From the NCBI GenBank assembly GCA_009780915.1, contig WQZD01000007.1, forward strand, positions 1 to 64,000: a stretch of DNA of 64,000 nucleotides, in the 5' to 3' direction. The notes below the pieces were generated by a model that saw only the letters and a program-made list of their open reading frames with translations, did no database searches and was not told the origin of the DNA. Both the position numbers and the translations under genes were made by a program. This DNA comes from Propionibacteriaceae bacterium (GTDB lineage: Bacteria; Actinomycetota; Actinomycetes; Propionibacteriales; Propionibacteriaceae). Of the stretch, positions 16,526 through 25,233 are shown piece by piece (the stretch's first letter is position 1; each line of letters starts with the position of its first letter).

Positions 16526-16858
16526 TCAGAAGAATCGGCCGAGGGGAATTCCCCAGACGTTGTCTGCCAGGTGTACGCATCGGTCGCCGCCAAACACCAC
16601 GTACCCGGCGACCATCTGGCGCCTGGCGGCGAACGCGGTGATGCCGGAGATGTCGCCCAAGGACACGCTCGTCGAAGCCTTGACCTCCACTGCGACGGCT
16701 CGGTCTTCGGAATCGACCAAGACAAGGTCCACCTCGGCGCCGGACTTCGCGTCGCGCCAGAAGTACGCCTGGACGGGTGAAGCGCAGAAGGGGACGGCGG
16801 GGAGGATCTGGTTGACCACGAAGGAGGTTGTCCATGAGCAGGCCCACCACAGTGCCAC
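16526..16858 (-). pseudogene. C-terminal remnant of an AAA+/DUF4143 ATPase
   Basis: The frame reads FVVNQILPAVPFCASPVQAY and FWRDAKSGAEVDLVLVDSED, then AVAVEVKASTSVSLGD, the unmistakable end of a DUF4143 domain (compare the intact gene at 3275). No AAA+ domain, Walker motif or start is found upstream; the DNA between 16859 and 17270 shows only short unrelated frames. The gene has lost roughly its first three quarters. Confidence 0.7.
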
Positions 16859-17276
16859 TCACCCATCTCACGGCAATGGCCGCGGACATCCTCCTCAGCG
16901 TGAGGACAGGGACACCACCCCTGACGATACCCGGAACAACATCGGACACTACGTCGCCACAATGGGCTGCCTACCGAACCATGCCGTCGTCGAACAGGCT
17001 GTCTACCAGCGATTCCATGCGAGGCAGATCACCCCCTCACCTCGGTTTGCGTCAACGGCGACAATCTTCAACGGCTAGGAAGCCCCGCCAACGGATCAGT
17101 TCACCCGGCCCCGCCCGGCCGGTTCGGGCAGCAGAGCCTCATCGATACTCATGAGATGACACGATCATGATCAGAATTTTCCTACATCGGATGTAAGAAT
17201 ATTCCTACATTGAGTGCTGATATTTCCAACGGTAAGCCACACTGGATCTGGACAGTTGTGAACCCTCGCCTCAGGT
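16859..17276. other. Degenerate intergenic DNA
   Basis: No gene is supported here. A short minus-strand stretch (about 16990-17060) reads LPRMESLVDSLFDDGMVR before a stop and may be another scrap of the decayed ATPase or of an antitoxin. The rest leads into an insertion-sequence end. Confidence 0.4.
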
Positions 17277-17344
17277 GTCTACTGGTCCATTTCGCTGGTC
17301 TCTACTGGTCCATTTCGCAGTGTCCTACCATACCGTTTCGCAGG
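17277..17344. mobile_element. Remnant end of a second IS21-family element
   Basis: CTACTGGTCCATTTCGC occurs at 17279-17295 and again at 17302-17318, with a degenerate third copy near 17325-17341. Tandem terminal repeats of this kind mark IS21-type ends. They differ from those at the left edge of the window, so this is a different element. No transposase gene follows, so only the end is left. Confidence 0.55.
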
Positions 17345-17426
17345 CACCAGGCCATGCCGACTACGCATGCCAGACGTTCGTCACGGCTCACAGGTCGATC
17401 TGTCAGGGGACAGCGGAATCCTTCAC

Positions 17427-17654
17427 CTACTCAGACTCGGTGGCCAGCACATGCATCAGACGTTGCATCTGCGCGTCCCAGCGCTCCTTGGTGGCTGTGA
17501 GCGCCTGGAACCAGGCCCCCTGCCCGTCACCCATCGCGGCCATGTCAGCGACTAACGTGTCGAGGCGATCTTGGATATGCAACGACCCCTGCATGAGCGT
17601 GTGACGAGTCTCGTCGACGAGTTCCAACTCCAGTCGATCAATTGTCGCTGTCAT
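17427..17654 (-). CDS. ESAT-6/WXG100-like small protein
   Basis: This 75-residue protein starts at the ATG preceded by GGAAGGAG. It is predicted to be almost entirely helical and carries a WF segment and KERWDAQMQRLMHVL, in the helical-hairpin style of Esx proteins. A second similar gene ends 25 bases upstream, giving the usual esx pair arrangement. No ESX/T7SS membrane or ATPase gene is in the window. The similarity is by size, helicity and pairing rather than by a clean WxG, so the call is tentative. Confidence 0.5.
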   Translation of the reverse strand: MTATIDRLELELVDETRHTLMQGSLHIQDRLDTLVADMAAMGDGQGAWFQALTATKERWDAQMQRLMHVLATESE

Positions 17655-17679
17655 GATCCAACTCCTTCCGTCTTCTGAC

Positions 17680-17997
17680 TCAGCCAAGCCGGGCCGCATG
17701 GGCATCGGTGGCGGTGATCTTCTGCGACTCGGCGTCCACCGTGTCAGGCGTCCGGGCCCCGCTGGCCACCATGGATTCCGAGAACTCGGCGAGCATCGCC
17801 ACGACCTGATTGACCTCTGCGGTCCACGTCGTCACCAACTCCGTGCACGCCAGATTCGTCTCGCCGCCAATGGCGTCGTTCAAGCGGGTGACCGCCTCCG
17901 TCCTTGTGGCGTCAATGAGACTGGTCACATCATTGTGAGCAGACCCCAGGTGGCCCTCGGCGGCTTGGACGATGTCCTCAGGTATCTCGAAATTCAT
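17680..17997 (-). CDS. ESAT-6/WXG100-like small protein
   Basis: This 105-residue protein starts at ATG 17997 after GGGAGGGAC. It begins MNFEIPEDIVQAAEGHLG and has a central W in TTWTAEVNQVVAMLAEFSES, between two predicted amphipathic helices, and an acidic disordered tail. It precedes the other Esx-like gene and is probably its dimer partner. Secretion by a type VII system encoded elsewhere is an inference. Upstream of it no further gene of the pathway is found. Confidence 0.5.
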   Translation of the reverse strand: MNFEIPEDIVQAAEGHLGSAHNDVTSLIDATRTEAVTRLNDAIGGETNLACTELVTTWTAEVNQVVAMLAEFSESMVASGARTPDTVDAESQKITATDAHAARLG

Positions 17998-18121
17998 AAT
18001 GTCCCTCCCAGGGCAAATCGTGAAGCGTCCTCAATCGAACAATGCCACCATAGACCCCGCCACCGTTCTCACAGATCACGTTCACGATGTGACGTGTATA
18101 TCCGGTTCTCGGCTAGGATGA

Positions 18122-18469
18122 TGTCGGAAGTCGCATTGCGGCCTTCGGCTTGGAAAGGGAGGAAGATTTCGGCTCGACCATCGAGAACACCACCCACTCT
18201 TCGGGAACCGGTGGGACGGCACGAAAGTCCGTGGATCCCCTGCGCAGCCCTGCGATGACCTGCCATCGGACTGGCTCACGGCCTACGACCAGTACGCGTC
18301 GGGAGTCTGTGGCGCCCACGTGGCCTCACCCGGTCCGTGCGACCAACTCACCGGCGCTCCTCTGCCCTTCTCCGACACGACGCCCGTCGACGTCTGGGTC
18401 GACCGCAACCTCCTTCGCGCCGCCGTGATCGACGGGGACGACCAGTACGAAGTGACGTACGACACCTGA
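18122..18469 (+). pseudogene. 5'-truncated gene, probably a secreted protein
   Basis: An open frame from 18122 to the TGA at 18467-18469 contains DDLPSDWLTAYDQYASGVCG near 18253 and TPVDVWVDRNLLRAAVIDGD near 18380, with clear protein character and strong third-position GC. It has no ATG, GTG or TTG codon in its first half, so the N-terminal part and start are missing. The two cysteines suggest an exported protein. I do not know the family. Confidence 0.45.
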
Positions 18470-18539
18470 TCGGCGCTGGTCGCCCCGGGCGGGACGCGTC
18501 AGATCGCCACGGGCGGGACTCGTCAGGCCGCCACGACGC

Positions 18540-19322
18540 TCAGCCGAGCAGGTCGGGCCGTCGCTCCTGGGTCAGTTCCTCGGCACGGTCGCGCCGCCAA
18601 GCGGCGATCTTCGCATGGTGACCGGACAGCAGGACCTCTGGGACGTCCATGCCGCGCCAAGTGGCGGGCTTGGTGTAGACGGGATACTCCAGAAGGCGGT
18701 CCATCGAGTCGGAATGCGACTCCTCCTGCAACGACTCGGGGTTGCCGATGACGCCAGGGAGCAGGCGGACCACCGCCTCGGTGATGGCCAGTGCGGCGAC
18801 CTCGCCGCCATTGAGCACGTAGTCGCCCAAGGACACTTCGCGCACTTCAGCCAGCGAGCGGGCGTACGCCGGGACGCGCGCGTCGATGCCCTCGTACCTC
18901 CCGCACGCGAAGACGAGGTGGTCGTAGCCAGCCAAGTCGGCGGCCATGGGTTGGGTGAACGGGTGGCCGCTGGGCGAGGGGACGATCACACAGGTACGGG
19001 CCTCGCTCCGGGAAGGAGCATCGGATGTCGGGCCCCCCACCGGAGTCGCCTCCGGAGCCACCTCCGGAGCCACCACCGAGGTCGTCATCGGCCGCGTACC
19101 CACAACCTCATCGAGGGCTTGCCCCCAGGGCTCGGGCTTCATCACCATGCCGGCGCCCCCGCCGAAAGGGGTGTCGTCCACGCTGCGATGGACGTCGAAA
19201 GCCCAGGAGCGCAGGTCGTGCACACCCACCGTCAGCAGTCCCGACGCGACGGCCTTGCCCACCAGGGACAGGCTCAGCGGCGCGAAGTAGTCGGGGAAGA
19301 TCGTGATGTAGTCAAGCCTCAT
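18540..19322 (-). CDS. trmD: tRNA (guanine37-N1)-methyltransferase
   Basis: This 260-residue SPOUT-class enzyme methylates G37 of tRNAs that read CNN codons, using S-adenosylmethionine, and so prevents frameshifting. Family motifs are present: [13 protein letters not shown] at the start, [17 protein letters not shown] (about residues 49-65), [12 protein letters not shown], and the knot [17 protein letters not shown]. Residues of roughly 90-130 form an unusual Ala/Pro/Val-rich insertion encoded by a 12-bp tandem repeat. The ATG overlaps the rimM stop (ATGA), completing the rpsP-khpA-rimM-trmD order. Confidence 0.95.
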   Translation of the reverse strand: MRLDYITIFPDYFAPLSLSLVGKAVASGLLTVGVHDLRSWAFDVHRSVDDTPFGGGAGMVMKPEPWGQALDEVVGTRPMTTSVVAPEVAPEATPVGGPTSDAPSRSEARTCVIVPSPSGHPFTQPMAADLAGYDHLVFACGRYEGIDARVPAYARSLAEVREVSLGDYVLNGGEVAALAITEAVVRLLPGVIGNPESLQEESHSDSMDRLLEYPVYTKPATWRGMDVPEVLLSGHHAKIAAWRRDRAEELTQERRPDLLG

Positions 19323-19834
19323 TCCGCGTCCTCCAGGAGCCCGGGGATGGCGTGGACGACCACGCGGGCGTTGACCAGATCGACCTCGGGGACGAGGTCG
19401 TCGACGAAGGGGACGAGCCTGTCGCCGGTGGCTGTCGCCACCACGAGCATGTCCTGGAACCCCATGTGGTCGATGCGGGCCACTGTGCCGACCTCGATGC
19501 CGGCGGTCGTGACCACCGTGAGACCCATGAGCTGATGGTCGAAGTACACCCCGTCCTCGTCGGCGTTCTCATCGAGCGGGACGTGCGCCACGAGCCGCGC
19601 ACCCGTCAGCGCTTCCGCGTGGGTACGGTCGGACACGTCGGCGAACCGTACCAGGCCGCGTCCTGACTGGATGCGGAAACTGACCACCTCGAGCGGGTGG
19701 GACTCCCCCGCCCACAGGACCGCCCCCGGACGGAATCGCTCCTGAGGGGAGTCGGTGCGAAGGTCGACGAATATTTCCCCCGAAAGACCGTGGGCACGCC
19801 CCAGCGTGCCCACGATGACGTCTACAGTAGACAT
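19319..19834 (-). CDS. rimM: Ribosome maturation factor RimM
   Basis: This 171-residue protein assists late assembly of the 30S head. It opens with [20 protein letters not shown], the RimM N-domain signature, and ends in a PRC-barrel domain (about residues 95-165) with [11 protein letters not shown] and [14 protein letters not shown]. The ATG at 19834 is taken because it gives the family N-terminus; upstream in-frame codons would add an unrelated extension. The stop overlaps the trmD start. Confidence 0.93.
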   Translation of the reverse strand: MSTVDVIVGTLGRAHGLSGEIFVDLRTDSPQERFRPGAVLWAGESHPLEVVSFRIQSGRGLVRFADVSDRTHAEALTGARLVAHVPLDENADEDGVYFDHQLMGLTVVTTAGIEVGTVARIDHMGFQDMLVVATATGDRLVPFVDDLVPEVDLVNARVVVHAIPGLLEDAE

Positions 19835-19937
19835 AGTCTCATTCCTGCCAACGAACCTGATCCTGGCCCCGGGTCCTCGCCGGACGGGGGCATGGCCGGT
19901 GGGCACGCTCACGGCGCGCCCACCTGACCAGCATGGA

Positions 19938-20198
19938 TCAGTAGCGCCTCGGCTTGGCGGCCCTACGGTCGACGTCGAGGAAGTCCACCCGGACCTGCTC
20001 GTGTCCGGCCAGAGCGGCCACGACCGTGCGCAGAGCCTGAGCGGTTCTGCCCTGACGACCGATCACTTTGCCGATGTCGTCAGGGTTCACGCGTACTTCG
20101 AGCATCCGGCCGCGCCGAAGGTCCAAGTCGCGGACCCTCACGTCGTCGGGATGACCGACGATGCCGCGCACCAAGTGCTCCAAAGCATCGGCTAGCAT
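19938..20198 (-). CDS. khpA: KH-domain RNA-binding protein
   Basis: This 86-residue protein is one type II KH domain with the nucleic-acid-binding GxxG loop in IGKVIGRQGRTAQALR (about residues 42-57). KhpA proteins bind structured RNAs and, in Gram-positive bacteria, affect cell division and small-RNA function. It lies between rpsP and rimM, its standard place in actinobacteria, with a 1-base gap from rpsP. Confidence 0.92.
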   Translation of the reverse strand: MLADALEHLVRGIVGHPDDVRVRDLDLRRGRMLEVRVNPDDIGKVIGRQGRTAQALRTVVAALAGHEQVRVDFLDVDRRAAKPRRY

Positions 20199-20199
20199 G

Positions 20200-20694
20200 T
20201 CAGTCCTCTGTCTTCTCTGCGTCGGCGACCGGCTCCGTCGCGACGGCCTCGTCGGCCTGGACGGCTTCGGTTTCCACCACGGCTTCAGCGACCGGCTCGG
20301 CCTCTTCCGCCTTCTTCTTGGCCGTGCGCTTCACCTTGATGGCTTCGCCAGCCTCAGGGGCGGCGTCAGCGGCTGCGGTGTAACGCGCCAGACGGTCGGG
20401 ACGGGGCTTCTGCGGCTCGATGCCCGAGGGAGTCGTGTCGCCGCTGAACTTCTGCCAGTCACCGGAACGCTTGAACAGCGCCACGACAGCCTCGGTGGGC
20501 TGCGCGCCGACACCCAGCCAGTACTGGGCGCGCTCCGAGTTGACCTGAATCAACGACGGGTCGTTCTTGGGATGGTAGAGGCCGATCTCTTCAATTGCAC
20601 GGCCATCGCGCTTCTGACGAGCGTCCATGACCACGATACGATAGTGAGGCGCGCGGATCTTGCCGAGCCTCTTGAGACGAATCTTGACAGCCAC
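20200..20694 (-). CDS. rpsP: 30S ribosomal protein bS16 with long tail
   Basis: The first 85 residues are a normal bS16 ([20 protein letters not shown] at the start, then [15 protein letters not shown]). An actinobacterial extension of about 80 residues follows, rich in lysine and then Glu/Ala/Val (about 95-164). The start is GTG at 20694 behind AGGAG; a longer frame upstream lacks family similarity. It heads the rpsP-khpA-rimM-trmD transcription unit. Confidence 0.94.
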   Translation of the reverse strand: MAVKIRLKRLGKIRAPHYRIVVMDARQKRDGRAIEEIGLYHPKNDPSLIQVNSERAQYWLGVGAQPTEAVVALFKRSGDWQKFSGDTTPSGIEPQKPRPDRLARYTAAADAAPEAGEAIKVKRTAKKKAEEAEPVAEAVVETEAVQADEAVATEPVADAEKTED

Positions 20695-21018
20695 TAGTGT
20701 GTGATCTCCTGTTGTGAAAGTGCCCGGGATGGGCGGTGTAGAGGAGCATGGCCGAAGGTGGGGTACCTCGATTCCCATGTCCCAAGGGGACCTATGCCAG
20801 GCGGAGATAGAGGGCACCATCCGACATAGATACGCGGCCTATATTTTGCCAGAAAACGGCTCATTCCGCCATTCCTGCTTCTCCCGTGAGAGCCAGGTAC
20901 GGGTGAGCCGCGGCGCTGGGCTAAACTTGCCTTCGCTGGTTCAAGGAAGATTCCACCAGTTGGACGGTCCGATGGAAGGGTGACATGGCAGCGACACGAC
21001 TCGAACGGCGAGGGCGCC
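20695..21018. other. Divergent intergenic region rpsP / trpY
   Basis: The interval separates rpsP (minus) from the transporter operon (plus). On the minus strand TATCTA near 20827-20836 may serve rpsP. On the plus strand TAAACT at 20922-20927 is a candidate -10 for the transporter. No gene is supported; the GTG at 20980 could instead start the permease. Confidence 0.4.
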
Positions 21019-21990
21019 ATGCTGGCAGCCGTTGACCTCGGGCTCATCTACGCCCTGATGGCCCTGGGCGTCTTCCTGACCTTCCGCATCCTCAACTTCG
21101 CCGACCTCACCGTCGACGGCTCCCTGGTCACCGGGGCCGCCGTGTCCGCGTCGGCCATCCTGGCGGGGTGGTCCCCCCTGGCGAGCACCGCCCTCGGCTT
21201 CGTCGCCGGATGCGCGGCCGGCGCGATCACGGGCGTGCTCAACACCTTCGGCAAGGTCAACCCCCTCTTGGCGGGCATCTTGACCCAGATCTCTTTGTAC
21301 TCCATCAACCTGCGGATCATGGGGAAAGCCAACCTGAGCTTGTTGCGCGCCCCCACGTTGCTGTCCGGTATGCACGACGCCCAGTGGTTCGCCACCTGGA
21401 AATCCATCGCCGTGTTCGCCGTCATGGTGGCGATCTTCGGGGTGGCCCTCACCTGGTTCCTGACCACCAACCTCGGACTCGGCATCCAAGCGGCGGGCAA
21501 CAACGTCCAGATGGCCCGCGCGCAGGGGGTCCACACCTCCGGCATGGTCATCCTGGGACTGGCCCTGTCCAACGGGTTGGTGGCGGTGTCGGGCGCCTTG
21601 CTGGCGCAGTACCAGGGCTTCGCGGACATCTCCATGGGCATCGGAACCATCGTCGTGGGGCTGGCCTCTGTGATCATCGGGCAGGCGATCTTCGGGTCCC
21701 GTCCCATCTGGCGGGCGGTGCTCGCCGTGGTCGCGGGATCCGTGATCTACCGTGTCGTGATCCAACTGGCGCTGGGGCTCAACATCGGGCTCCAGCCCAC
21801 GGACATGAAGATCATCTCGGCCGTGCTCGTGATCGCGGCGCTGCTCCTGCCCAAACTGGCCGTCTTCCAGCAGATGGCACGCAATCGCCGGGAGAAGGAA
21901 ATGGCCAAACAAGTGCTGGCTGCCGACATGGCCGCCGTGGAGAAAACGGTGCATGGGGACGCCTCCCCCGCCACAGGAGGGATCGAATGA
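21019..21990 (+). CDS. trpY: ABC transporter permease, tryptophan type
   Basis: This 323-residue permease starts LAAVDLGLIYALMALGVFLT followed by FRILNFADLTVDGS, the family hallmark of the TrpXYZ-type permeases (COG4120). About nine membrane segments are visible. The start at 21019 matches the family N-terminus; GTG 20980 is an alternative. The ATP-binding gene overlaps its stop (ATGA) and the binding-protein gene lies convergently just downstream. Substrate is inferred from the Trp-codon attenuator upstream of that binding-protein gene. Confidence 0.85.
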   Translation: MLAAVDLGLIYALMALGVFLTFRILNFADLTVDGSLVTGAAVSASAILAGWSPLASTALGFVAGCAAGAITGVLNTFGKVNPLLAGILTQISLYSINLRIMGKANLSLLRAPTLLSGMHDAQWFATWKSIAVFAVMVAIFGVALTWFLTTNLGLGIQAAGNNVQMARAQGVHTSGMVILGLALSNGLVAVSGALLAQYQGFADISMGIGTIVVGLASVIIGQAIFGSRPIWRAVLAVVAGSVIYRVVIQLALGLNIGLQPTDMKIISAVLVIAALLLPKLAVFQQMARNRREKEMAKQVLAADMAAVEKTVHGDASPATGGIE

Positions 21991-22835
21991 CGACCACCAC
22001 TGCCACGTCGACGCCGGGCGCTCCCTCCGGTGGGGCCGCGCCGAAGCTTGAGTTGCGCCACGTCACGAAGACCTTCTTCCCGTACTCAGTCAACGAGCGG
22101 ACGGCCCTGGACGACGTGTCCTTGACGATGGCCGACGGTGATTTCGTCACCGTGATCGGCTCGAACGGCGCCGGGAAGTCCACCTTGCTGTCCGTCGTCG
22201 CCGGCGTCTTCCGTCCCGAGCGCGGCCAGGTGTTCATCGACGGGCGCGACGTGACCCATCTGCCGGAGCACTCCATGGCTCGCCTGGTGGGCAGGGTCTT
22301 CCAGGACCCCATGGCCGGGACGGCGCCCGACCTGACCATCGAGGAGAACATGGCCCTGGCCTGGCACCGAGGCAGGCGACGCGGCTTGGGACGCGGGGTG
22401 ACCGCGGCGAAACGGGCCCGCTTCCGCGACGAGTTGGCCGTGATGGGCTTGGGCTTGGAGAACAGGCTGACCACCCAGGTCGGGTACCTGTCAGGCGGTC
22501 AGCGCCAAGCCCTGTCCCTGATCATGGCCGTGTTCTCACGCCCGTCGATCCTTCTCTTGGACGAGCACACCGCCGCCCTGGACCCCGCACGCGCCGAGTT
22601 GATCACGCGGATCACGGAGCAAGAGGTCGCCTCCCACCGGCTGACCACCCTCATGGTGACGCACAACATGGACCAGGCCCTGCGTCTGGGTAACCGCCTG
22701 ATCCTCATGCACGAGGGCACGATCCACCTGGAGCTGACCGGTCAAGAGAAGCAGACGACGACGGTCGACGGCCTTCTCGACCAGTTCGCTCGACGAACTG
22801 GCGATCTGGCCGCCGACCGTACACTGCTGGGCTGA
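21987..22835 (+). CDS. trpZ: ABC transporter ATP-binding protein, tryptophan type
   Basis: This 282-residue ATPase has Walker A IGSNGAGKS (about residues 63-71), the signature YLSGGQRQALSL (about 167-178), Walker B SILLLDEHTAALD (about 187-199) and the H-loop MVTHN. The Glu-His in LDEHTAALD is typical of this subfamily. It energises the permease encoded just upstream, overlapping by 4 bases. A short Thr/Pro-rich N-terminal extension precedes the domain. Confidence 0.88.
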   Translation: MTTTTATSTPGAPSGGAAPKLELRHVTKTFFPYSVNERTALDDVSLTMADGDFVTVIGSNGAGKSTLLSVVAGVFRPERGQVFIDGRDVTHLPEHSMARLVGRVFQDPMAGTAPDLTIEENMALAWHRGRRRGLGRGVTAAKRARFRDELAVMGLGLENRLTTQVGYLSGGQRQALSLIMAVFSRPSILLLDEHTAALDPARAELITRITEQEVASHRLTTLMVTHNMDQALRLGNRLILMHEGTIHLELTGQEKQTTTVDGLLDQFARRTGDLAADRTLLG

Positions 22836-22840
22836 CGTCC

Positions 22841-22857
22841 ACGCCCCGCGAGGGCGT
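22841..22857. terminator. Bidirectional hairpin between convergent genes
   Basis: ACGCCC pairs with GGGCGT around a small CG-rich loop in the 26 bases that separate the convergent ends of the ATP-binding and binding-protein genes. It has no T-run, so efficiency is uncertain. Confidence 0.4.
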
Positions 22858-22861
22858 CGAC

Positions 22862-23869
22862 TCAGCTGGGGACGACCACCGTGCCCGGACGAGAGCTGAC
22901 CGAATCCGGGATCGTCACGCCCTGGAGGGCCGCGGCGGAGGGATTAATCGTGAGGACGAGGGAGTCTGTCAGATCGGCCATTTTGACCACGGGCAGGGTC
23001 GCGGGGCTGGCGCCCTTGAGGACCTTGTCAGCCAGAGTCGCCGCCTGGCAGCCCATGTCGTGCTGGTTGATGGCGTACGACGCCGTGGCGCCACGGGTGA
23101 CCGAGTCGGGGTCGGCGGCGATGACAGGTACCTGCTGCTGCTCGGCGACCTGGACTAGGGCTTCGACGGCGGACACCACTGTGTTGTCATTGCCGACGTA
23201 GAACGCGTCCACGCCTTTCAGGGACGCCGCCGCCTGTGCCACTTCGGCGGAGGTGGTCACCGCGGCCGCTTTGAGGTCGATGCCGAGCTTCGCCGCGGCG
23301 TCCTTGGCCAGGTTCATCTGCACTTCGGCGTTCACCTCGGACGAGGCGTAGACGACGCCGATGGTCTTCACATCGGGCTTGATGTCCTTGATCAACTGGA
23401 TCTGCGCGTCGATGGGCGGGTAGTCGGAGGTGCCGGTGAGGTTCCCGCCGGGCGCCTCGAAGGAGTTCACCAGTCCGGCGGAGACTGGGTCCGTCACACC
23501 GGCGAAGATGATGGAGCGGTCGGGGATGGCCTGGGCCATCGCTTGGGCCACAGGCGTGGTGATCGCCACGACGAGGTCGAGCTTGGCGGCCTTGAAGTTG
23601 TTGGCGATGCTCGTCAGGGCGGCCTGATCGCCTTGGGGGTTCTGCTCGTCGTACGCCACATCGGTGTAGCCGAGGGTCCCCATGCAATCCTCGAAGCCCG
23701 CTCGGATGGCGTCCAGGGAGGGGTGGGACACGATCTGGGCGATGCCGATGTGCAAGGTGGTGCTGCTCGGGTTCGTTCCCGGGGTGCCGGTCGAGCACGA
23801 TGCCAGCGAGGCGAGGACGATCATCGAGGCGCCTGCCGCCGCGATCCGTGTCATCCGTGAGTGGGTCAT
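22862..23869 (-). CDS. trpX: Substrate-binding lipoprotein, probably for tryptophan
   Basis: This 335-residue lipoprotein has lipobox LASC (about residues 22-25) and the ABC_sub_bind fold of TrpX proteins: HIGIAQIVSHPSLDAIRAGF near residue 41, IFAGVTDPVSAGLV near 122 and IGVVYASSEVNAEVQ near 169. It should deliver the ligand to the permease encoded convergently. It is transcribed alone behind a leader peptide with two adjacent Trp codons and an intrinsic terminator. This regulation is the best evidence for the substrate. Confidence 0.85.
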   Translation of the reverse strand: MTHSRMTRIAAAGASMIVLASLASCSTGTPGTNPSSTTLHIGIAQIVSHPSLDAIRAGFEDCMGTLGYTDVAYDEQNPQGDQAALTSIANNFKAAKLDLVVAITTPVAQAMAQAIPDRSIIFAGVTDPVSAGLVNSFEAPGGNLTGTSDYPPIDAQIQLIKDIKPDVKTIGVVYASSEVNAEVQMNLAKDAAAKLGIDLKAAAVTTSAEVAQAAASLKGVDAFYVGNDNTVVSAVEALVQVAEQQQVPVIAADPDSVTRGATASYAINQHDMGCQAATLADKVLKGASPATLPVVKMADLTDSLVLTINPSAAALQGVTIPDSVSSRPGTVVVPS

Positions 23870-23907
23870 GGTCTTTCTCCTTGTGGTGGTCGCCTGGTGC
23901 AGGATAC

Positions 23908-23994
23908 AAAAAAACCGCCTGCGTCAGGCGGTGGTTGTGGGCACAACTGTCGGACCGCCTGTCAGGCGAGCCACCAGCTGTACATGTTCTGCAT
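23908..23994 (-). promoter_or_regulatory. Tryptophan-codon ribosome-mediated attenuator
   Basis: The leader contains a 10-codon peptide with tandem TGG codons. A perfect terminator stem, CCGCCTG with CAGGCGG (23915-23931), follows and ends in seven U. The segment CAGGCGGT just after the leader stop can pair instead with ACCGCCTG of the terminator, giving a classic antiterminator. A -10-like TACAGT lies 6 bases before the leader ATG, so the leader mRNA may be leaderless. Confidence 0.8.
23962..23994 (-). CDS. Trp leader peptide
   Basis: This 10-codon open frame reads MQNMYSWWLA and stops within the first strand of the attenuator. The two consecutive Trp codons are improbable by chance. Ribosome stalling there when charged tRNA-Trp is scarce would free the antiterminator and allow expression of the binding protein. 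Confidence 0.78.
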   Translation of the reverse strand: MQNMYSWWLA

Positions 23995-24138
23995 GTGGCA
24001 ACTGTACCCGTACCATGCCCCCTGTCTTCAACTCGCGTCCACGATATGAGACTATCCGTGTTCCATCGTGTGATGGACGAGCGGCGCCACGGGATCCCGA
24101 GGGGGCGCCTGCGGGAGGGACGACTCAGCGCCCAGGTC

Positions 24139-25233
24139 TCACACGCGGGGACGATGGATCGCGCCGGCGACCATCACGAGGGCGAGGTCGGCCAGGGCGG
24201 ACACGTCTTTTCGGGGGTCCTCCCTGGCGATCACGATGTCCGCGGGGGCGCCGTCCTCCAGATCGCCCGCCCCGAGCCACTGCCTCGCACGCCACGACGC
24301 GGCGCCGAGGGCGAACATGGGCCCGCCCACGCGGGACAACGCCGTGATCTCGCCCAGCACCGCCCCATGAGGACGGATCCCCCCGGCGTCGCTTCCGCAA
24401 TATATGTTCACACCGGCGTCCAGGGCGGCAGCGTACACCCGGTCGCGACAGGCGTACAGGTCGCGCATGTGGGCCGCGTACGTGGGGAACTTGTCCTGCG
24501 CCTGGTCGGCCAGATCGGGGAAGATCTCCAGATTGTCCAGTGTCGGGACGAGCGCCACGTCGTTCGCGGCCATGATCGCCATGGTCTCCTCGTCCAGCCC
24601 GCAGCCGTGCTCGACGCAGTCGATACCCGCCCTGACCAGGTGGTGGACCGACTCTTCCCCGAAGCAGTGCGCCGTGACGCGAGCCCCCTCGTCGTGGGCC
24701 GCCCGGATGGCCTCGGCCATGACCTCCTCGGGCCAGGACGGGGCCAGGTCGCCGACCGCGCGGTCGATCCAGTCCCCCACGATTTTCACCCACCCGTCTC
24801 CGGCACGAGCCTGACGGCGCACCTCGGCGACGAGATCCTCGGGTTCGACCTCCACGGCGTAGTCGCGCAGGTACCGGCGGGTACGGGCCACATGCCGACC
24901 CGCGCGGATGATCCGGGGCATGTCGGCGCGGGCGTCCAACCAATGGGTGTCGATGGGGGAACCGGCGTCACGGATGAGGGTGACCCCGGCGTCCAGGTCG
25001 GTGAGGGCCTGTCGCTCCGCGGTCTGCGCGTCGACACCGCCCTGCGCGGACAGACCCACATGGCAGTGCGCGTCCACGAGACCCGGGAGGATCCAGCCCG
25101 CCGACGCGATGGTGGTGGCGCCCTCCACTTTCGTGTGGGTCACCGTCGAGCCCTGGACCCACAGGTCCAGTTCCTCGCCGGTCTGGCACATCACGCCATG
25201 GATGTGCCACGCGGGGCTCGTGGGGGTGCTCAT
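24139..25233 (-). CDS. Amidohydrolase-family metal-dependent hydrolase
   Basis: This 364-residue enzyme shows the amidohydrolase beta/alpha-barrel metal sites: ILPGLVDAHCHVGL (HxH near residue 57), the lysine in GWVKIVGDW (about 148), TAHCFGEESVHHLV (about 188) and the catalytic Asp in IYCGSDAGG (about 280). Relatives include imidazolonepropionase-like and prolidase-like hydrolases; the substrate is unknown. The ATG overlaps the ffh stop (ATGA), an unusual partner for ffh. Confidence 0.8.
   Translation of the reverse strand: MSTPTSPAWHIHGVMCQTGEELDLWVQGSTVTHTKVEGATTIASAGWILPGLVDAHCHVGLSAQGGVDAQTAERQALTDLDAGVTLIRDAGSPIDTHWLDARADMPRIIRAGRHVARTRRYLRDYAVEVEPEDLVAEVRRQARAGDGWVKIVGDWIDRAVGDLAPSWPEEVMAEAIRAAHDEGARVTAHCFGEESVHHLVRAGIDCVEHGCGLDEETMAIMAANDVALVPTLDNLEIFPDLADQAQDKFPTYAAHMRDLYACRDRVYAAALDAGVNIYCGSDAGGIRPHGAVLGEITALSRVGGPMFALGAASWRARQWLGAGDLEDGAPADIVIAREDPRKDVSALADLALVMVAGAIHRPRV

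Noticed and set aside
16413-16949. 178-codon minus-strand frame overlapping the DUF4143 remnant
   Set aside because: Arg-rich shadow in a different phase from the frame that carries the DUF4143 motif.
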